The notes under the pieces are model-generated. The model was given only the letters and a program-made list of their open reading frames with translations, was not told where the DNA came from and did no database searches. The translations under genes were made by a program, and so were the position numbers. This document shows positions 1-8,975 of a stretch of 33,984 nucleotides of DNA, piece after piece. Within the stretch, counting starts at the first letter, position 1. Every line of letters starts with the position of its first letter. The DNA lies in contig JAVCDJ010000064.1 of NCBI GenBank assembly GCA_030765845.1, positions 1 to 33,984 on the forward strand, given 5' to 3'. Source of the stretch: Candidatus Stygibacter australis (GTDB lineage Bacteria; Cloacimonadota; Cloacimonadia; Cloacimonadales; TCS61).

Positions 1-504
1 GAGGTCTTTTTGTCAATGCTTTCTTTTACATATCTTATATATTTTTCAAGCACTTAGACAAGTCGGAAATATCAGTTAATTATTAAAACTATTATATTGC
101 AGAACCTTGGACATATCTGCCAGATTACAGAAGAACTGCCTGATGCTTTGAATTATTTTCAGGAGGCTCTGAGTATCAAACTGAAAGCAGGTATCAAGCA
201 TGAGGTAATTCGAACTATCTGTAATATAGTATATATTTATATTGATTCCGGTAATCAGGAGAGAGCATATGAAAATCTGCTCTTAGCAAGTAAAAAATTG
301 TCCGAATGCTCATTGATAGAGCAGATTTACATTTATAAAGCATATATTAAATATTATAAATTTATTAATGACCTGCCTAATCAAGTTCTTTATCAGGAAA
401 AACTATTAGCTGCCAAAGACCTGCTGGCTGAAAGTGATAATCTAAAGAAAGTAGATTAACTTAAAGCTCAACACCTGATCAATCTCTATAAAGAAAAAAG
501 ATGA
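1..504 (+). pseudogene. Decayed TPR-repeat protein gene (3' part)
   Basis: The open stretch at 97-459 encodes a tetratricopeptide-type helix pair (LGHICQITEELPDALNYFQ, then a second helical repeat). TPR units are protein-interaction repeats. Upstream of about position 84 the more protein-like frame is shifted by one: residues such as FKHLDKSEISVNY end at TAA 84-86, and one frame change joins them to the TPR frame at KTIILQNLG. Downstream, TAA 457-459 is followed in frame by LKAQHLINLYKEKR and TGA 502-504, which reads like the charged helical tail seen after TPR arrays. A frameshift plus a nonsense codon suggest a pseudogene, but the window cuts off the 5' end, so a genuine short gene starting at TTG 97 cannot be excluded. 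No ribosome-binding site precedes TTG 97. Confidence 0.45.
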
Positions 505-563
505 CCTTCTGAGAGTGTGCGGCATGGGAAGGCATAGATTGAGTGATTGGGAATGGAATGTAA

Positions 564-648
564 GGATTTTCAATCCGTGAGAAGTGAGACGTGAAATGTA
601 ATGTGAGGATTTTCAATCCGTGAGAAGTGAGACGTGAGACGTGAGACG
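564..648. repeat. Duplicated intergenic repeat with GTGAGAC units
   Basis: Two copies of a 31-base segment lie at 564-594 and 607-637. Each begins with the small inverted repeat GGATT-TTC-AATCC and continues into GTGAGAAGTGAGACGTGA. The second copy runs on into further GTGAGAC heptamers. A related sequence on the opposite strand appears at about 8013-8049 (CTCACTTCTCACTCTTCAC), so this is a dispersed intergenic repeat. No coding potential is seen. Confidence 0.7.
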
Positions 649-689
649 AAATGTAATGTGGAACACAGAGAGAAGAGGTTTATAGCAAC

Positions 690-722
690 GAACAATTACG
701 AACAAAACGAACTTAAGAAGTA
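690..722. repeat. Dispersed intergenic repeat, copy 1
   Basis: The stretch around CAATTACGAACAAAACGAAC, followed by TTAAGAAGTA, recurs with one change (TGAAGAAGTA) at 7887-7916. Both copies follow an AGCAACGAA motif. Both lie in spacers that border exported-protein genes, about 7.2 kb apart. Confidence 0.65.
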
Positions 723-786
723 TAAGACGGAAAAGAGAAGAGTTTATTATTTATTTGGTCTATAAGTCCTGTAGTCTATCAGTCAT

Positions 787-856
787 GCAGTCTCTCCGTC
801 GTGCAGTCTCTCCGTCGTGCAGTCTCTCCGTCGTGCAGTCTCTCCGTCGTGCAGTC
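787..856. repeat. 16-bp perfect tandem repeat, 4 copies plus a partial
   Basis: Four exact head-to-tail copies of GCAGTCTCTCCGTCGT occupy 787-850, followed by the partial GCAGTC. Degenerate relatives (CTGTAGTCTATCAGTCAT) precede the array. There are no spacers between units, so this is a minisatellite and not a CRISPR. It ends about 50 bp upstream of the predicted promoter of the GLUG cluster. Confidence 0.9.
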
Positions 857-906
857 GAGTAGCCGTTATGTTGGCTGGTGGTTGATAATAAAAGATTTTT
901 TTTTGC

Positions 907-935
907 TTGACATATACAAATGATAATCCTAAATT
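907..935 (+). promoter_or_regulatory. Predicted sigma-70-type promoter for the GLUG cluster
   Basis: A perfect TTGACA (907-912) is followed after 17 bases by TAAATT (930-935, four of six matches to the -10 consensus). The -10 box lies inside the imperfect palindrome CCTAAATTAATTAGG (928-942), which could be an operator. The first GLUG gene starts 27 bases downstream with a GGAGG ribosome-binding site. Confidence 0.5.
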
Positions 936-961
936 AATTAGGACAATGGAGGATAACAAAA

Positions 962-2449
962 ATGAAAGGGCACATTATTTTATTAATCACTTTGGCAATA
1001 TTTTCTTTACTTTTTGCTGATGGCACTCCTGCTGAAGGTGCTGGCACAGAAAATGATCCTTATTTGATTGAGACATTGGATAACCTTTTGTGGTTGAGTA
1101 CTACTGAGGCGGTTTGGGATAGTACTAGTTATTTTTTGCAGACTGCTGATATAGATGCCAGTGATACACAGACCTGGAATAATGGTGAAGGATTCAGTCC
1201 TATAGGAAATTATACTTCTCGATTTCAAGGTTCCTATAATGGTGCTTATTACAATATTGATGGTCTGTATATTATTAGACCTATAGATAATTACATCGGA
1301 CTTTTTGGATTTACTTCCAGATCAACCATTGAAGCTCTTAGTGTTATTAATGTAAATGTGTATGGACATTTTCAAGTTGGCGGTTTGGTTGGAGCTAATA
1401 ACAATCAATCCCTGATCACTGAATGCAATACAAGCGGAAATGTAATTGGGTATTGGTGCGTAGGTGGCATGGTGGGAATCAATAGTAATAATTCCCCGCT
1501 TAATATATGCTATGCAACCTGTATTGTGAGTGGACTCACTGACAATGTTGGGGGATTGGTAGGAACTAATTATAGATCTACTCTCAGCACATGCTATGCC
1601 ACAGGTAATGTGAGTGGATATACTCTTGTTGGGGGATTGATTGGAGAAAATCATTATCAATCCACTCTCAGCAAATGCTATGCAACCGGCAATGTGACTG
1701 GTCATTCATACATTGGTGGTTTAGCAGGAAGTGTTTATTCATGCACTCTCAATGCAAGTTATGCTACTGGTAATGTGATTGGAGAAGCTAATGTAGGTGG
1801 TTTGGCTGGACGAAATTACGTTGCTACTATCAGCTCATGTTATGCCATTGGTAGTGTGAGTGGCAATGATCATCATGGTGGCTTGGTAGGATTAAATTAT
1901 TTTGCACAAATAAATAACTGTGTCTGGAATTCAGGGACAACCGGGCAGACTATCGGGATTGGCTATGATTATGAAGGTGTAATAACAAATTTAATTGGAG
2001 CAACAACTGCAGAGATGCAGATAGTGAGTACTTATACTGATATTGACTGGGATTTTGTGGGGGAAAGTATCAATGGGACAGAAGAAATCTGGGATATAGA
2101 TGATGAGATCAATGATGGTTATCCATATATTTATGATATTGAATTTCCGGTGAGCAATGATGAAAATGTAATCCACCCAGGCGGACAAGAATTGGAAATT
2201 GAAAATTATCCCAATCCCTTTAATCCGGTGACTAATATCTTTTATGAATTAGGTGAAGATGCTGAAAATGTGACTTTGGCTGTTTATAATATCAGAGGAC
2301 AAAGAGTTTGGCAAAAGCAGCTAAAAGAGACAGGCAGGGGAAGTCATACAGTGATCTGGTCAGGAAAGGGGCTGGCATCAGGGATATATTTTTATATGAT
2401 CAGGGCAGATGAAAATGCTAGAACAGGAAAGATGATCATGCTTAAGTAG
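962..2449 (+). CDS. GLUG-motif surface protein with C-terminal sorting domain (GLUG1)
   Basis: A 495-residue exported protein. Residues 1-19 form a signal peptide ending at LLFADG. A conserved N-terminal block (DGTPAEGAGTENDPYLIET, DIDASDTQTWN) is followed by GLUG repeats from about 115 to 320, with units of the form VGGLVGxN...SxxxxCYATGNVSG. GLUG repeats form beta-solenoid folds common in adhesins and proteases of surface-colonising bacteria. Residues 413-495 are the sorting domain (YPNPFNP ... SGIYFYMI ... KMIMLK), predicted to direct export and surface attachment or release by a type IX-like pathway. No catalytic motif is seen; a role in adhesion or binding is inferred. The start is supported by GGAGG at about 948. 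It is the shortest of three tandem paralogues and has only one solenoid module. Confidence 0.9.
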   Translation: MKGHIILLITLAIFSLLFADGTPAEGAGTENDPYLIETLDNLLWLSTTEAVWDSTSYFLQTADIDASDTQTWNNGEGFSPIGNYTSRFQGSYNGAYYNIDGLYIIRPIDNYIGLFGFTSRSTIEALSVINVNVYGHFQVGGLVGANNNQSLITECNTSGNVIGYWCVGGMVGINSNNSPLNICYATCIVSGLTDNVGGLVGTNYRSTLSTCYATGNVSGYTLVGGLIGENHYQSTLSKCYATGNVTGHSYIGGLAGSVYSCTLNASYATGNVIGEANVGGLAGRNYVATISSCYAIGSVSGNDHHGGLVGLNYFAQINNCVWNSGTTGQTIGIGYDYEGVITNLIGATTAEMQIVSTYTDIDWDFVGESINGTEEIWDIDDEINDGYPYIYDIEFPVSNDENVIHPGGQELEIENYPNPFNPVTNIFYELGEDAENVTLAVYNIRGQRVWQKQLKETGRGSHTVIWSGKGLASGIYFYMIRADENARTGKMIMLK

Positions 2450-2529
2450 GATCAGGATTATGGGGATAAATCGTCGGGATCAGGATTTTCGGGATTTACA
2501 GGATGAAGAGGATTAAGAGAATTAAGAGG
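2450..2529. repeat. Paralogous spacer repeat between GLUG genes
   Basis: This spacer contains GATCAGGATTATGGGGATAA ... TCGGGATCAGGATT ... TTTACAGGATGAAGAGGATTAAGAG. The spacer after GLUG2 (4749-4810) is the same sequence apart from a short internal deletion. Conservation of the spacer shows that gene plus spacer were duplicated as a unit. Neither spacer holds a terminator-like hairpin, so the three GLUG genes can be co-transcribed. Confidence 0.8.
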
Positions 2530-2537
2530 TGTTTGTT

Positions 2538-4748
2538 ATGAAGATGGTAAGATTTGTTTTTTTAATTTTAGTTTTATCAAGTCAGCTTTTTGCTGATGGC
2601 ACTCCTGCTGAAGGTGCTGGGACAGAAAATGATCCATATCAAATTGCAATTTTAGATAATCTGCTTTGGCTAAGCACAACTGACACGGTTTGGGATAGTA
2701 CTTATCACTTTCTCCAAACTACTGATATTGATGCCAGTGATACTCAGAATTGGAATGATGGCGAGGGCTTTAGTCCCATCGGGAGGCTTCACAACTTCAC
2801 ATTCATGGGAAACTATAATGGAGGTTACTACGAAATAGATTGTCTGTATATCAACAGGCCGAACTCCGATCACATCGGATTCTTTGGTAATATTCAAGAA
2901 GCAAACATAGAAGCAATTGGTCTTACGAATGTAGAAGTGACTGGAAACGCGTATGTGGGAGGTTTAGTAGGCAAAAGTAATTTATCTTCTTCTATCAGTG
3001 AAAGTTTTATTGAAGGTATTGTAGGTGGAAACTTTTGTGTAGGTGGTCTGGTTGGACATTGTTATAATACTTCTATCAGCGGCAGCTTTGCAGCAGGGAA
3101 TGTAAGCGGAGATGAGTCAATTGGCGGCCTAATTGGATATTGTAATAGTTCTCCAATAGTTGGAAGTTCTCAAATATGTGATAGTTATGCAATGTGTAGC
3201 ATAACTGGTAATAATTATGCTGGTGGTTTGGTAGGGTACAACATATATTCAACTTACAGTCAAAGTTATTATGATTATGAGACAGTTTTAATAAATGATC
3301 AGCACATAATATCAGTTGGCGCTCTTACCAGTGAGTTATATGATGCCTGGATGGATAATGATCTGACCTTAGAGATCACGGAATATCTGTCTTATGATGG
3401 AGAATATTATCTCATTAACGATACCGCTGATTTTGAAAAGCTTCTGGCATTTGGATATGAATCAACATACAGTTATAAACTTACGGAAGACATAGATTTG
3501 ACCAGTAATCCAGATTTTTATATTCCTTTTTTTTCCGGGACAATTAATGGTGACCTTCATACTATTAACGGATTGAATGTAAATATACCTCAAAATGGTC
3601 GTATCGGACTTTTGGGTTATATTTATGAAGCAACCATAGAAAACCTTGGGGTAACCAATGTGAATGTGATTGGGCTTCGAGATGTAGGCGGATTGGCAGG
3701 TGCAAGTTTTATGTCTTTGATCAGCAACTGTTATTCGACGGGCAGTGTTAATGGTTCTGCAATGGCAGGAGGTTTACTTGGTTTAAATTATATGTCCACA
3801 CTCAGCGAAAGTTTTTCAGCCTGTAGTGTTACTGGAAACTCCAGTATCGGTGGCTTAATAGGATTTAATGGTCAGTCCATAATCAGTAAAAGTTATGCTG
3901 TTGGCAGTGTTGATGGAGCAAACTTACAAGTTGGAGGACTTGTAGGGGAAAATTGTTATTCATCCATTATCAGTGAAAGTTTTGCTGCCGGTAATGTGAA
4001 TGGGTATATGTATGTTGGCGGCTTAGCTGGCACGAATGATGAATCCGAGATCATTGATAGCTACGCAACAGGCAATGTGATTGGAGAAGATTCCAAAGTG
4101 GGAGGTCTGGTCGGACAGAATAGAGATTCATCGATCAGCCGCTGTTATGAAACAGGCATGGCAACAGCGAGTGAATGTGTAGGTGGTCTGATTGGAATTC
4201 AAATTAATGGTTCAATCAATAACAGTATCTGGAATATTGAGACATCCGGACAAGCTTTAGGGTATGCAACTAATTATAGTGGCACAATCACTAATTTACT
4301 TGGCAAAACAACAGCAGAAATGCTGCTTATGAGCACTTATACGGATATTAGTTGGGATTTTTGGGGGGAAAGTATTAATGGTGATGAAGATATATGGGAT
4401 ATTGACGAAGATATTAATGAGGGTTATCCGTTTATTTATGATATAGAAATTCCGGTGAGTAATGATGAAATGGTAATTGAAAATGTAAAATGTAAAATTG
4501 AAAATTATCCCAATCCATTTAATCCTGTGACTAATATCTGTTATGCATTAGGTGAAGATGCTGAAAATGTTACTTTGGCTGTTTATAATATCAAAGGACA
4601 AAGAATTTGGTCAAAGCAGCTAAAAGAGACAGGCAGGGGAAATCATTCACTGATCTGGTCAGGAGAGGGTTTGGCATCCGGAATATATTTTTATATGATC
4701 AAAGTAGATGAAAATACCAGTACAGGAAAGATGATAATGCTGAAATAA
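2538..4748 (+). CDS. GLUG-motif surface protein, two-module paralogue (GLUG2)
   Basis: An exported protein of 736 residues from ATG 2538. That start is preferred over GTG 2529 because AAGAGG ends 8 bases before it and GLUG3 has the matching layout. A signal peptide ends at QLFADG. GLUG module 1 covers about residues 20-240. A linker (YDYETVLINDQH ... DFEKLLAFGYESTYSYKL) leads to a second entry motif (TEDIDLTSNPDFYIPFFSG) and GLUG module 2 at about 315-600. The sorting domain (654-736) is almost identical to that of GLUG1. The extra module compared with GLUG1 indicates growth by internal duplication or loss in GLUG1. No enzyme motif is recognised. Confidence 0.9.
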   Translation: MKMVRFVFLILVLSSQLFADGTPAEGAGTENDPYQIAILDNLLWLSTTDTVWDSTYHFLQTTDIDASDTQNWNDGEGFSPIGRLHNFTFMGNYNGGYYEIDCLYINRPNSDHIGFFGNIQEANIEAIGLTNVEVTGNAYVGGLVGKSNLSSSISESFIEGIVGGNFCVGGLVGHCYNTSISGSFAAGNVSGDESIGGLIGYCNSSPIVGSSQICDSYAMCSITGNNYAGGLVGYNIYSTYSQSYYDYETVLINDQHIISVGALTSELYDAWMDNDLTLEITEYLSYDGEYYLINDTADFEKLLAFGYESTYSYKLTEDIDLTSNPDFYIPFFSGTINGDLHTINGLNVNIPQNGRIGLLGYIYEATIENLGVTNVNVIGLRDVGGLAGASFMSLISNCYSTGSVNGSAMAGGLLGLNYMSTLSESFSACSVTGNSSIGGLIGFNGQSIISKSYAVGSVDGANLQVGGLVGENCYSSIISESFAAGNVNGYMYVGGLAGTNDESEIIDSYATGNVIGEDSKVGGLVGQNRDSSISRCYETGMATASECVGGLIGIQINGSINNSIWNIETSGQALGYATNYSGTITNLLGKTTAEMLLMSTYTDISWDFWGESINGDEDIWDIDEDINEGYPFIYDIEIPVSNDEMVIENVKCKIENYPNPFNPVTNICYALGEDAENVTLAVYNIKGQRIWSKQLKETGRGNHSLIWSGEGLASGIYFYMIKVDENTSTGKMIMLK

Positions 4749-4810
4749 GATCAGGATTATTGGGATAAAACGTCGGGATCAGGATTTACAGGATGAAGAG
4801 GATTAAGAGG
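4749..4810. repeat. Second copy of the GLUG intergenic repeat
   Basis: This matches the 2450-2529 spacer (GATCAGGATTATTGGGATAA ... ACAGGATGAAGAGGATTAAG) but lacks a short internal stretch near TTCGGGATT. It ends directly in the AAGAGGAG ribosome-binding site of GLUG3. Confidence 0.8.
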
Positions 4811-4818
4811 AGTTTATT

Positions 4819-7653
4819 ATGAAGATGGCAAGTTTTGTTTTTATATTATTAGTTTTATCAAGTCAGCTTTTTGCTGATGGCACACCTGCTGAAGGGGCTG
4901 GCACAGAAAATGATCCATATCAAATTGAAACATTGGATAACCTTTTGTGGCTGAGTACCACTGAGGCTGTCTGGGATAGTACCTGCTACTTCATCCAGAC
5001 TGCTGATATTGATGCCAGTGATACCCAGACTTGGAATGAGGGAGCCGGATTCAGTCCAATAGGGTATTCTGTGCCTGGTAATGGTATGGCATTTAGAGGT
5101 AAATATAACGGAAATTACCACATTATAAATGGACTATATATAAACAGGTTAGAGGAATATAATATTGGACTTTTCGGACGTACATATGGAGCTATAATCG
5201 AAGAGCTTGGGATAGTGAATGCGAGCATTTCCGGAATCAATAATGTAGGAGTATTATTAGGATATTGTAATGCTACCGAGATCATGGGGTGTTACGCTGC
5301 AGGAATTGTGAGTGGAGAAGATAATGTTGGTGGATTGGTGGGAAATAACTGGGGCACCACAATCTGCGATAGTTATGCAAGCGGAAGTGTTAGTGGTAAT
5401 TATTGTGTAGGTGGCTTGACGGGTTATAATATTTATGATTCTTCGATCTGCGAAAGTTATGCAAACTGTAATGTAAGTGGAAATAATTTTCTTGGTGGCC
5501 TAGTGGGTTATAATTACCTGGCCACTATCATTGAAAGCTATTATGATTATGAGACTGTATTGATAAATGATCAACATTTAATATCAATAGGTGCTCTTGG
5601 CAATGAGATGTATAATGACTGGATAAATAACAATATGAACCTGGAAATTACAGATTATCTATTTTTCGATGGTGAGAATTATCTTATTAATAATATAGAA
5701 GATTTTAGAAAGCTTCTGGCATTTGGTCATGACAGTGAATACAGTTTTCAGCTTACTTCCGATCTTGATCTAACAGGTAATCCGAACTTTTTTATACCAT
5801 ACTTTGCCGGAACTTTCAATGGGTACTACCACATTATAAGCGGGTTAGATATAAATAGTCCTGAGATATGTATTATTGGACTTTTTGGATATACTATTGG
5901 AGCAACTATAGAAGCAATTGGTGTAACCGATGTAAATGTGATTGGGAGCTATTATGTTGGTGGTTTAGTGGGAATTCATGTTGAATCTACCATCAGTAAA
6001 AGCTTTATCAGCGGTAATGTGGCTAGTGGAGGTAGTAATATTGGTGGCTTGGTGGGAAAGAGTTATTTAGCCACAATCAGCGAAAGTTATGCGAATGTAA
6101 GTGTGAGTGGAGATGAATCTGTAGGTGGCCTGGCAGGAAATAACACACACTCCACGATCAGTAATTGTTATGCAACCGGAAATGTGAGTGGAACTCTTGA
6201 TGTAGGTGGTTTGGTGGGAGCAAATTTTTACACCACTACCAGTGAATGCTATGCCAGCGGAAGTGTGATTGGGAATGGTTTTGTTGGTGGTTTGATTGGA
6301 GGGCATTATTACAATTCCACGATTATTAACTGTATTTGGAATGTAGAGACATCGGGACTATCAAATGGAGTTGGATTTGAAGGTCAAGGAACTATACTTA
6401 ATTTACGGGGAGCAACCACAGCAGAAATGCAGATTATTAACACTTATACTGACATTAGCTGGGATTTTGTGGGGGAGATTATTAATGGAACAGAAGATTT
6501 CTGGGATATTAATAGTATTTTGAATAATGGTTATCCTTATATTTCAGACTTGGAATGGTCATTTTATAATAATCTATTAGCGAACTTTGAGGCAACTCCA
6601 ACTTCAGGACTATTACCCTTAACAGTAAATTTCTTTGATGGATCATTTTCAGGAAGTCCCATCACTTCCTGGCAATGGGATTTTGAGAATGATGGTGTGA
6701 TAGACAGTTATGAACAGAATCCAACCTGGGTGTATAATGAACCGGGAATTTACAGTGTTAGCCTGACAGTTTCAGATGATATTGAAAGAGACACTTCTAC
6801 TGAACTGAAAGAAAATTATATAGAAGTGCTAAATCAAATTCATTATGGTGATATAGATAATAATGCAGTAGTAGAAAGTTATGATGCTGGGCTATTATTG
6901 ATGTATGTGGTTGGTCTGGATCCTCTGCCGGAAGATCCTGTTCCCTGGGAAGCCTGGCGTTTGTTATGGGCAGATGTAGATGTAAACGGTGAAGTTGAAG
7001 CTCTGGATGCTGCCTATATTCTGCAATATGTTGTAGGTATAATCACAGAATTTCCCGTTACCAGAATTGGTGGAAATCCTGAAATTGCTATCTCTCTTTC
7101 CAATGATTCAGAATATATCTATTTGAACTCAGATAAACAGATCATCAGCCTGGAATATAAAATTATTGAAAGCCGGAATTTGACCATCGGCAACGCAGAG
7201 ACTGAAAGAGAGGATTGCCTTTATTACCAGAACGAGCAACATTTGGCACTGATTTCTGCGGAGGGTATATCCGGAAATATTTTGAAGATACCATATGAAA
7301 GGACCGGCAATGCTGATTGTTCTCTGGTTATGGAATTTGAGTGTAATGGGTTTATAGAAAATATTTACTATACCTTTGATCCGGTACACTTAATGACCAG
7401 GTTGAATACAATATCTCCCAATCCTTTTAATCCGTTGACGAATATCTGTTTTGAGATTGAGGAAAGTGGTGATGTATTGATACAAATCTATAATCTGAGA
7501 GGACAAAAAGTGGAAACTCTGGCTGATGGGTATTATGGATCGGGAAAACACAATATAACCTGGGATGCTCATGATCTGGTAAGCGGGATATACTTTATCA
7601 ATATTAAAACGGGCTCAATAAATCAGGTGAAGAAGGTAACTCTTTTGAAATAA
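4819..7653 (+). CDS. GLUG-motif surface protein with PKD and dockerin-like domains (GLUG3)
   Basis: A 944-residue exported protein. Signal peptide residues 1-20 (ending QLFADG) precede two GLUG modules like those of GLUG2 (about 20-235 and 315-510). A PKD domain follows at about 587-672, with the hallmark WQWDFENDGVIDS and YSVSLTVSDD. Next comes a pair of dockerin/EF-hand-like calcium loops: D678-I-D680-N-N682 ... D689-A, and D719-V-D721-V-N723 ... D730-A-A. A further beta-rich region precedes a sorting domain at about 862-944 (SPNPFNPLTNI ... KKVTLLK), clearly different from those of GLUG1 and GLUG2. AAGAGGAG lies 6 bases before the ATG. It is the last gene of the apparent three-gene operon. 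A calcium-stabilised surface protein is likely; no catalytic site is seen. Confidence 0.9.
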   Translation: MKMASFVFILLVLSSQLFADGTPAEGAGTENDPYQIETLDNLLWLSTTEAVWDSTCYFIQTADIDASDTQTWNEGAGFSPIGYSVPGNGMAFRGKYNGNYHIINGLYINRLEEYNIGLFGRTYGAIIEELGIVNASISGINNVGVLLGYCNATEIMGCYAAGIVSGEDNVGGLVGNNWGTTICDSYASGSVSGNYCVGGLTGYNIYDSSICESYANCNVSGNNFLGGLVGYNYLATIIESYYDYETVLINDQHLISIGALGNEMYNDWINNNMNLEITDYLFFDGENYLINNIEDFRKLLAFGHDSEYSFQLTSDLDLTGNPNFFIPYFAGTFNGYYHIISGLDINSPEICIIGLFGYTIGATIEAIGVTDVNVIGSYYVGGLVGIHVESTISKSFISGNVASGGSNIGGLVGKSYLATISESYANVSVSGDESVGGLAGNNTHSTISNCYATGNVSGTLDVGGLVGANFYTTTSECYASGSVIGNGFVGGLIGGHYYNSTIINCIWNVETSGLSNGVGFEGQGTILNLRGATTAEMQIINTYTDISWDFVGEIINGTEDFWDINSILNNGYPYISDLEWSFYNNLLANFEATPTSGLLPLTVNFFDGSFSGSPITSWQWDFENDGVIDSYEQNPTWVYNEPGIYSVSLTVSDDIERDTSTELKENYIEVLNQIHYGDIDNNAVVESYDAGLLLMYVVGLDPLPEDPVPWEAWRLLWADVDVNGEVEALDAAYILQYVVGIITEFPVTRIGGNPEIAISLSNDSEYIYLNSDKQIISLEYKIIESRNLTIGNAETEREDCLYYQNEQHLALISAEGISGNILKIPYERTGNADCSLVMEFECNGFIENIYYTFDPVHLMTRLNTISPNPFNPLTNICFEIEESGDVLIQIYNLRGQKVETLADGYYGSGKHNITWDAHDLVSGIYFINIKTGSINQVKKVTLLK

Positions 7654-8054
7654 AGGGTAATTTAGGAAAGAAGAAGAAGATTTTTTAGCCACGAATAGCC
7701 TTCTTTTTTATACGGCTCATCAAGAAGCTCCGAAATGACACCAGCCTTCAATACAATTACGGCTTGGCAAGCGAAAAAATGTAATGTAATGTAAGATTTT
7801 TCACCACAGAGGCACAGAGAACACAGAGAAATGTAATGTAAGAGTTTGAGCAACGAATAGCTTTCATGCATTACAGCTCATCAAGACAATTACGAACAAA
7901 ACGAACTGAAGAAGTAAAATATGCATTTTTTCTTATCCGTGTTAATCCGTGTAATCCGCCTGCCGTACCGTAGCTTTATGCGAAGGATGGTGGCTCAGTG
8001 TTCTATTCTTACTCTTTACTCCTCACTTCTCACTCTTCACTTCTCACTTAGTTA
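7654..8054. other. Repeat-rich intergenic region between convergent genes
   Basis: No convincing gene is present. The spacer holds two related segments, at about 7687-7723 (CCACGAATAGCCTTC ... GGCTCATCAAGA) and 7850-7886 (CAACGAATAGCTTTC ... AGCTCATCAAGA). It also holds copy 2 of the ACGAACAAAACGAAC repeat (7887-7916), AATGTAATGTAATGTAAG runs, CACAGAGGCACAGAGAACACAGAG, ATCCGTGTTAATCCGTGTAA, and CTCACTTCTC repeats at about 8013-8049. These resemble the low-complexity repeats upstream of 962. No clear intrinsic terminator is seen. Confidence 0.7.
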
Positions 8055-8894
8055 CTACTTAATCAAACTCATCTTGCGGTTGAGGATTTGCGTTCCGGTT
8101 TTTATCTGGTAGAAATAGATGCCTGAGCTGTATTTATCTGCTTCCCAGGTGAAGCTATGTTCTCCTGCGGGGTAATTTTGCTGCATTATTTTCTGTCCGC
8201 GGGGGTTATAAATAGTTAAGGTCCCGGAATCTGTGGGGATATTAAATGAGATGATAGTTTCCGGATTAAAGGGATTGGGGTAATTAGCTGCTGTAATGAT
8301 AGGGATAATTTCAGTTTCTTGAGCAGGCAATGTCCCATTCAACGTCAGATATGGAGCCCAGTCCGTTGAGGCTGTCTCTTTGGAATTGAATTTACTGTGC
8401 CGTTGACCATAATCAGCAATGATAACCAGTCCATTATTGGGTACCAATCCATATACCCATTGCTCAACCAGATAAGTGATGTCAATTTCAAACCAGGTAT
8501 CCTGCATCCCTACGGGTCCGGTGAATGTATATGGTATGGCAGAATCATCATCATATTGAGGGTAAGTATGGCAGTCCCAGGTTTCTTCATCCCATTCTTC
8601 TGTGATCAGATATATATTGGCAGCAGTTTGTCCCCCGCCTTCACCACAGGCAAAAAAGCGATGTAAATTCAAGACAGCACTTTCCAGAGTTACTACTGCT
8701 GAGACATCAAACTTGAACATAACTCTTTCTTCACCGGCACTATTCTCTTTATTGAGATACAATTCGCTCTCGATATGGGTACCGGTTGTCAGGCAATCAG
8801 TGAACATATCATCAGTGGGCGGAACAGAGATCTCATCTGCCAGGCAAAAACCGGCAAGTAATATAAATACTAAAACTAAGACTAATTTGGACAT
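8055..8894 (-). CDS. DNRLRE-domain exported protein with sorting domain
   Basis: A 279-residue protein with a signal peptide (about 1-19, ending FCLADE). Residues 20-190 match the DNRLRE / disaggregatase-related beta domain: MFKFDVSAV ... SAVLNLHRF, W-DEETWDCHTYP, WFEIDITYLVEQWVYG and NNGLVIIADYG in the expected order. Residues 203-279 are the C-terminal sorting domain (NYPNPFNPETIISF ... SGIYFYQIKTGT ... MSLIK). DNRLRE domains are carbohydrate- or surface-associated jelly-roll modules often linked to other domains; here the module is almost alone. GAGGAG lies 7-8 bases before the ATG. It is on the same strand as the next gene upstream, but a hairpin terminator separates them, so it is probably transcribed independently. 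Confidence 0.88.
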   Translation of the reverse strand: MSKLVLVLVFILLAGFCLADEISVPPTDDMFTDCLTTGTHIESELYLNKENSAGEERVMFKFDVSAVVTLESAVLNLHRFFACGEGGGQTAANIYLITEEWDEETWDCHTYPQYDDDSAIPYTFTGPVGMQDTWFEIDITYLVEQWVYGLVPNNGLVIIADYGQRHSKFNSKETASTDWAPYLTLNGTLPAQETEIIPIITAANYPNPFNPETIISFNIPTDSGTLTIYNPRGQKIMQQNYPAGEHSFTWEADKYSSGIYFYQIKTGTQILNRKMSLIK

Positions 8895-8975
8895 TTAATA
8901 CTCCTCAAATGATTTGGGGTAATTTAGATCAATTAATATTAGCCGTCAACAAAAATTTATCTGATATAAAGAAAA

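Noticed and set aside
787-856. Possible CRISPR array
   Set aside because: The 16-bp units are directly adjacent with no spacers and no cas genes are nearby; it is a simple tandem repeat.
1007-2188. Minus-strand open frames inside the GLUG genes
   Set aside because: They mirror the repetitive GLUG coding sequence, have no ribosome-binding sites or recognisable domains, and overlap strong genes.
6841-7070. Evidence for a cellulosome
   Set aside because: Dockerin-like loops alone do not indicate a cellulosome; no cohesin, scaffoldin or secreted cellulase is present in the window.
8397-8898. Plus-strand open frames opposite the DNRLRE gene
   Set aside because: They lie wholly inside a well-supported minus-strand gene with signal peptide and sorting domain.
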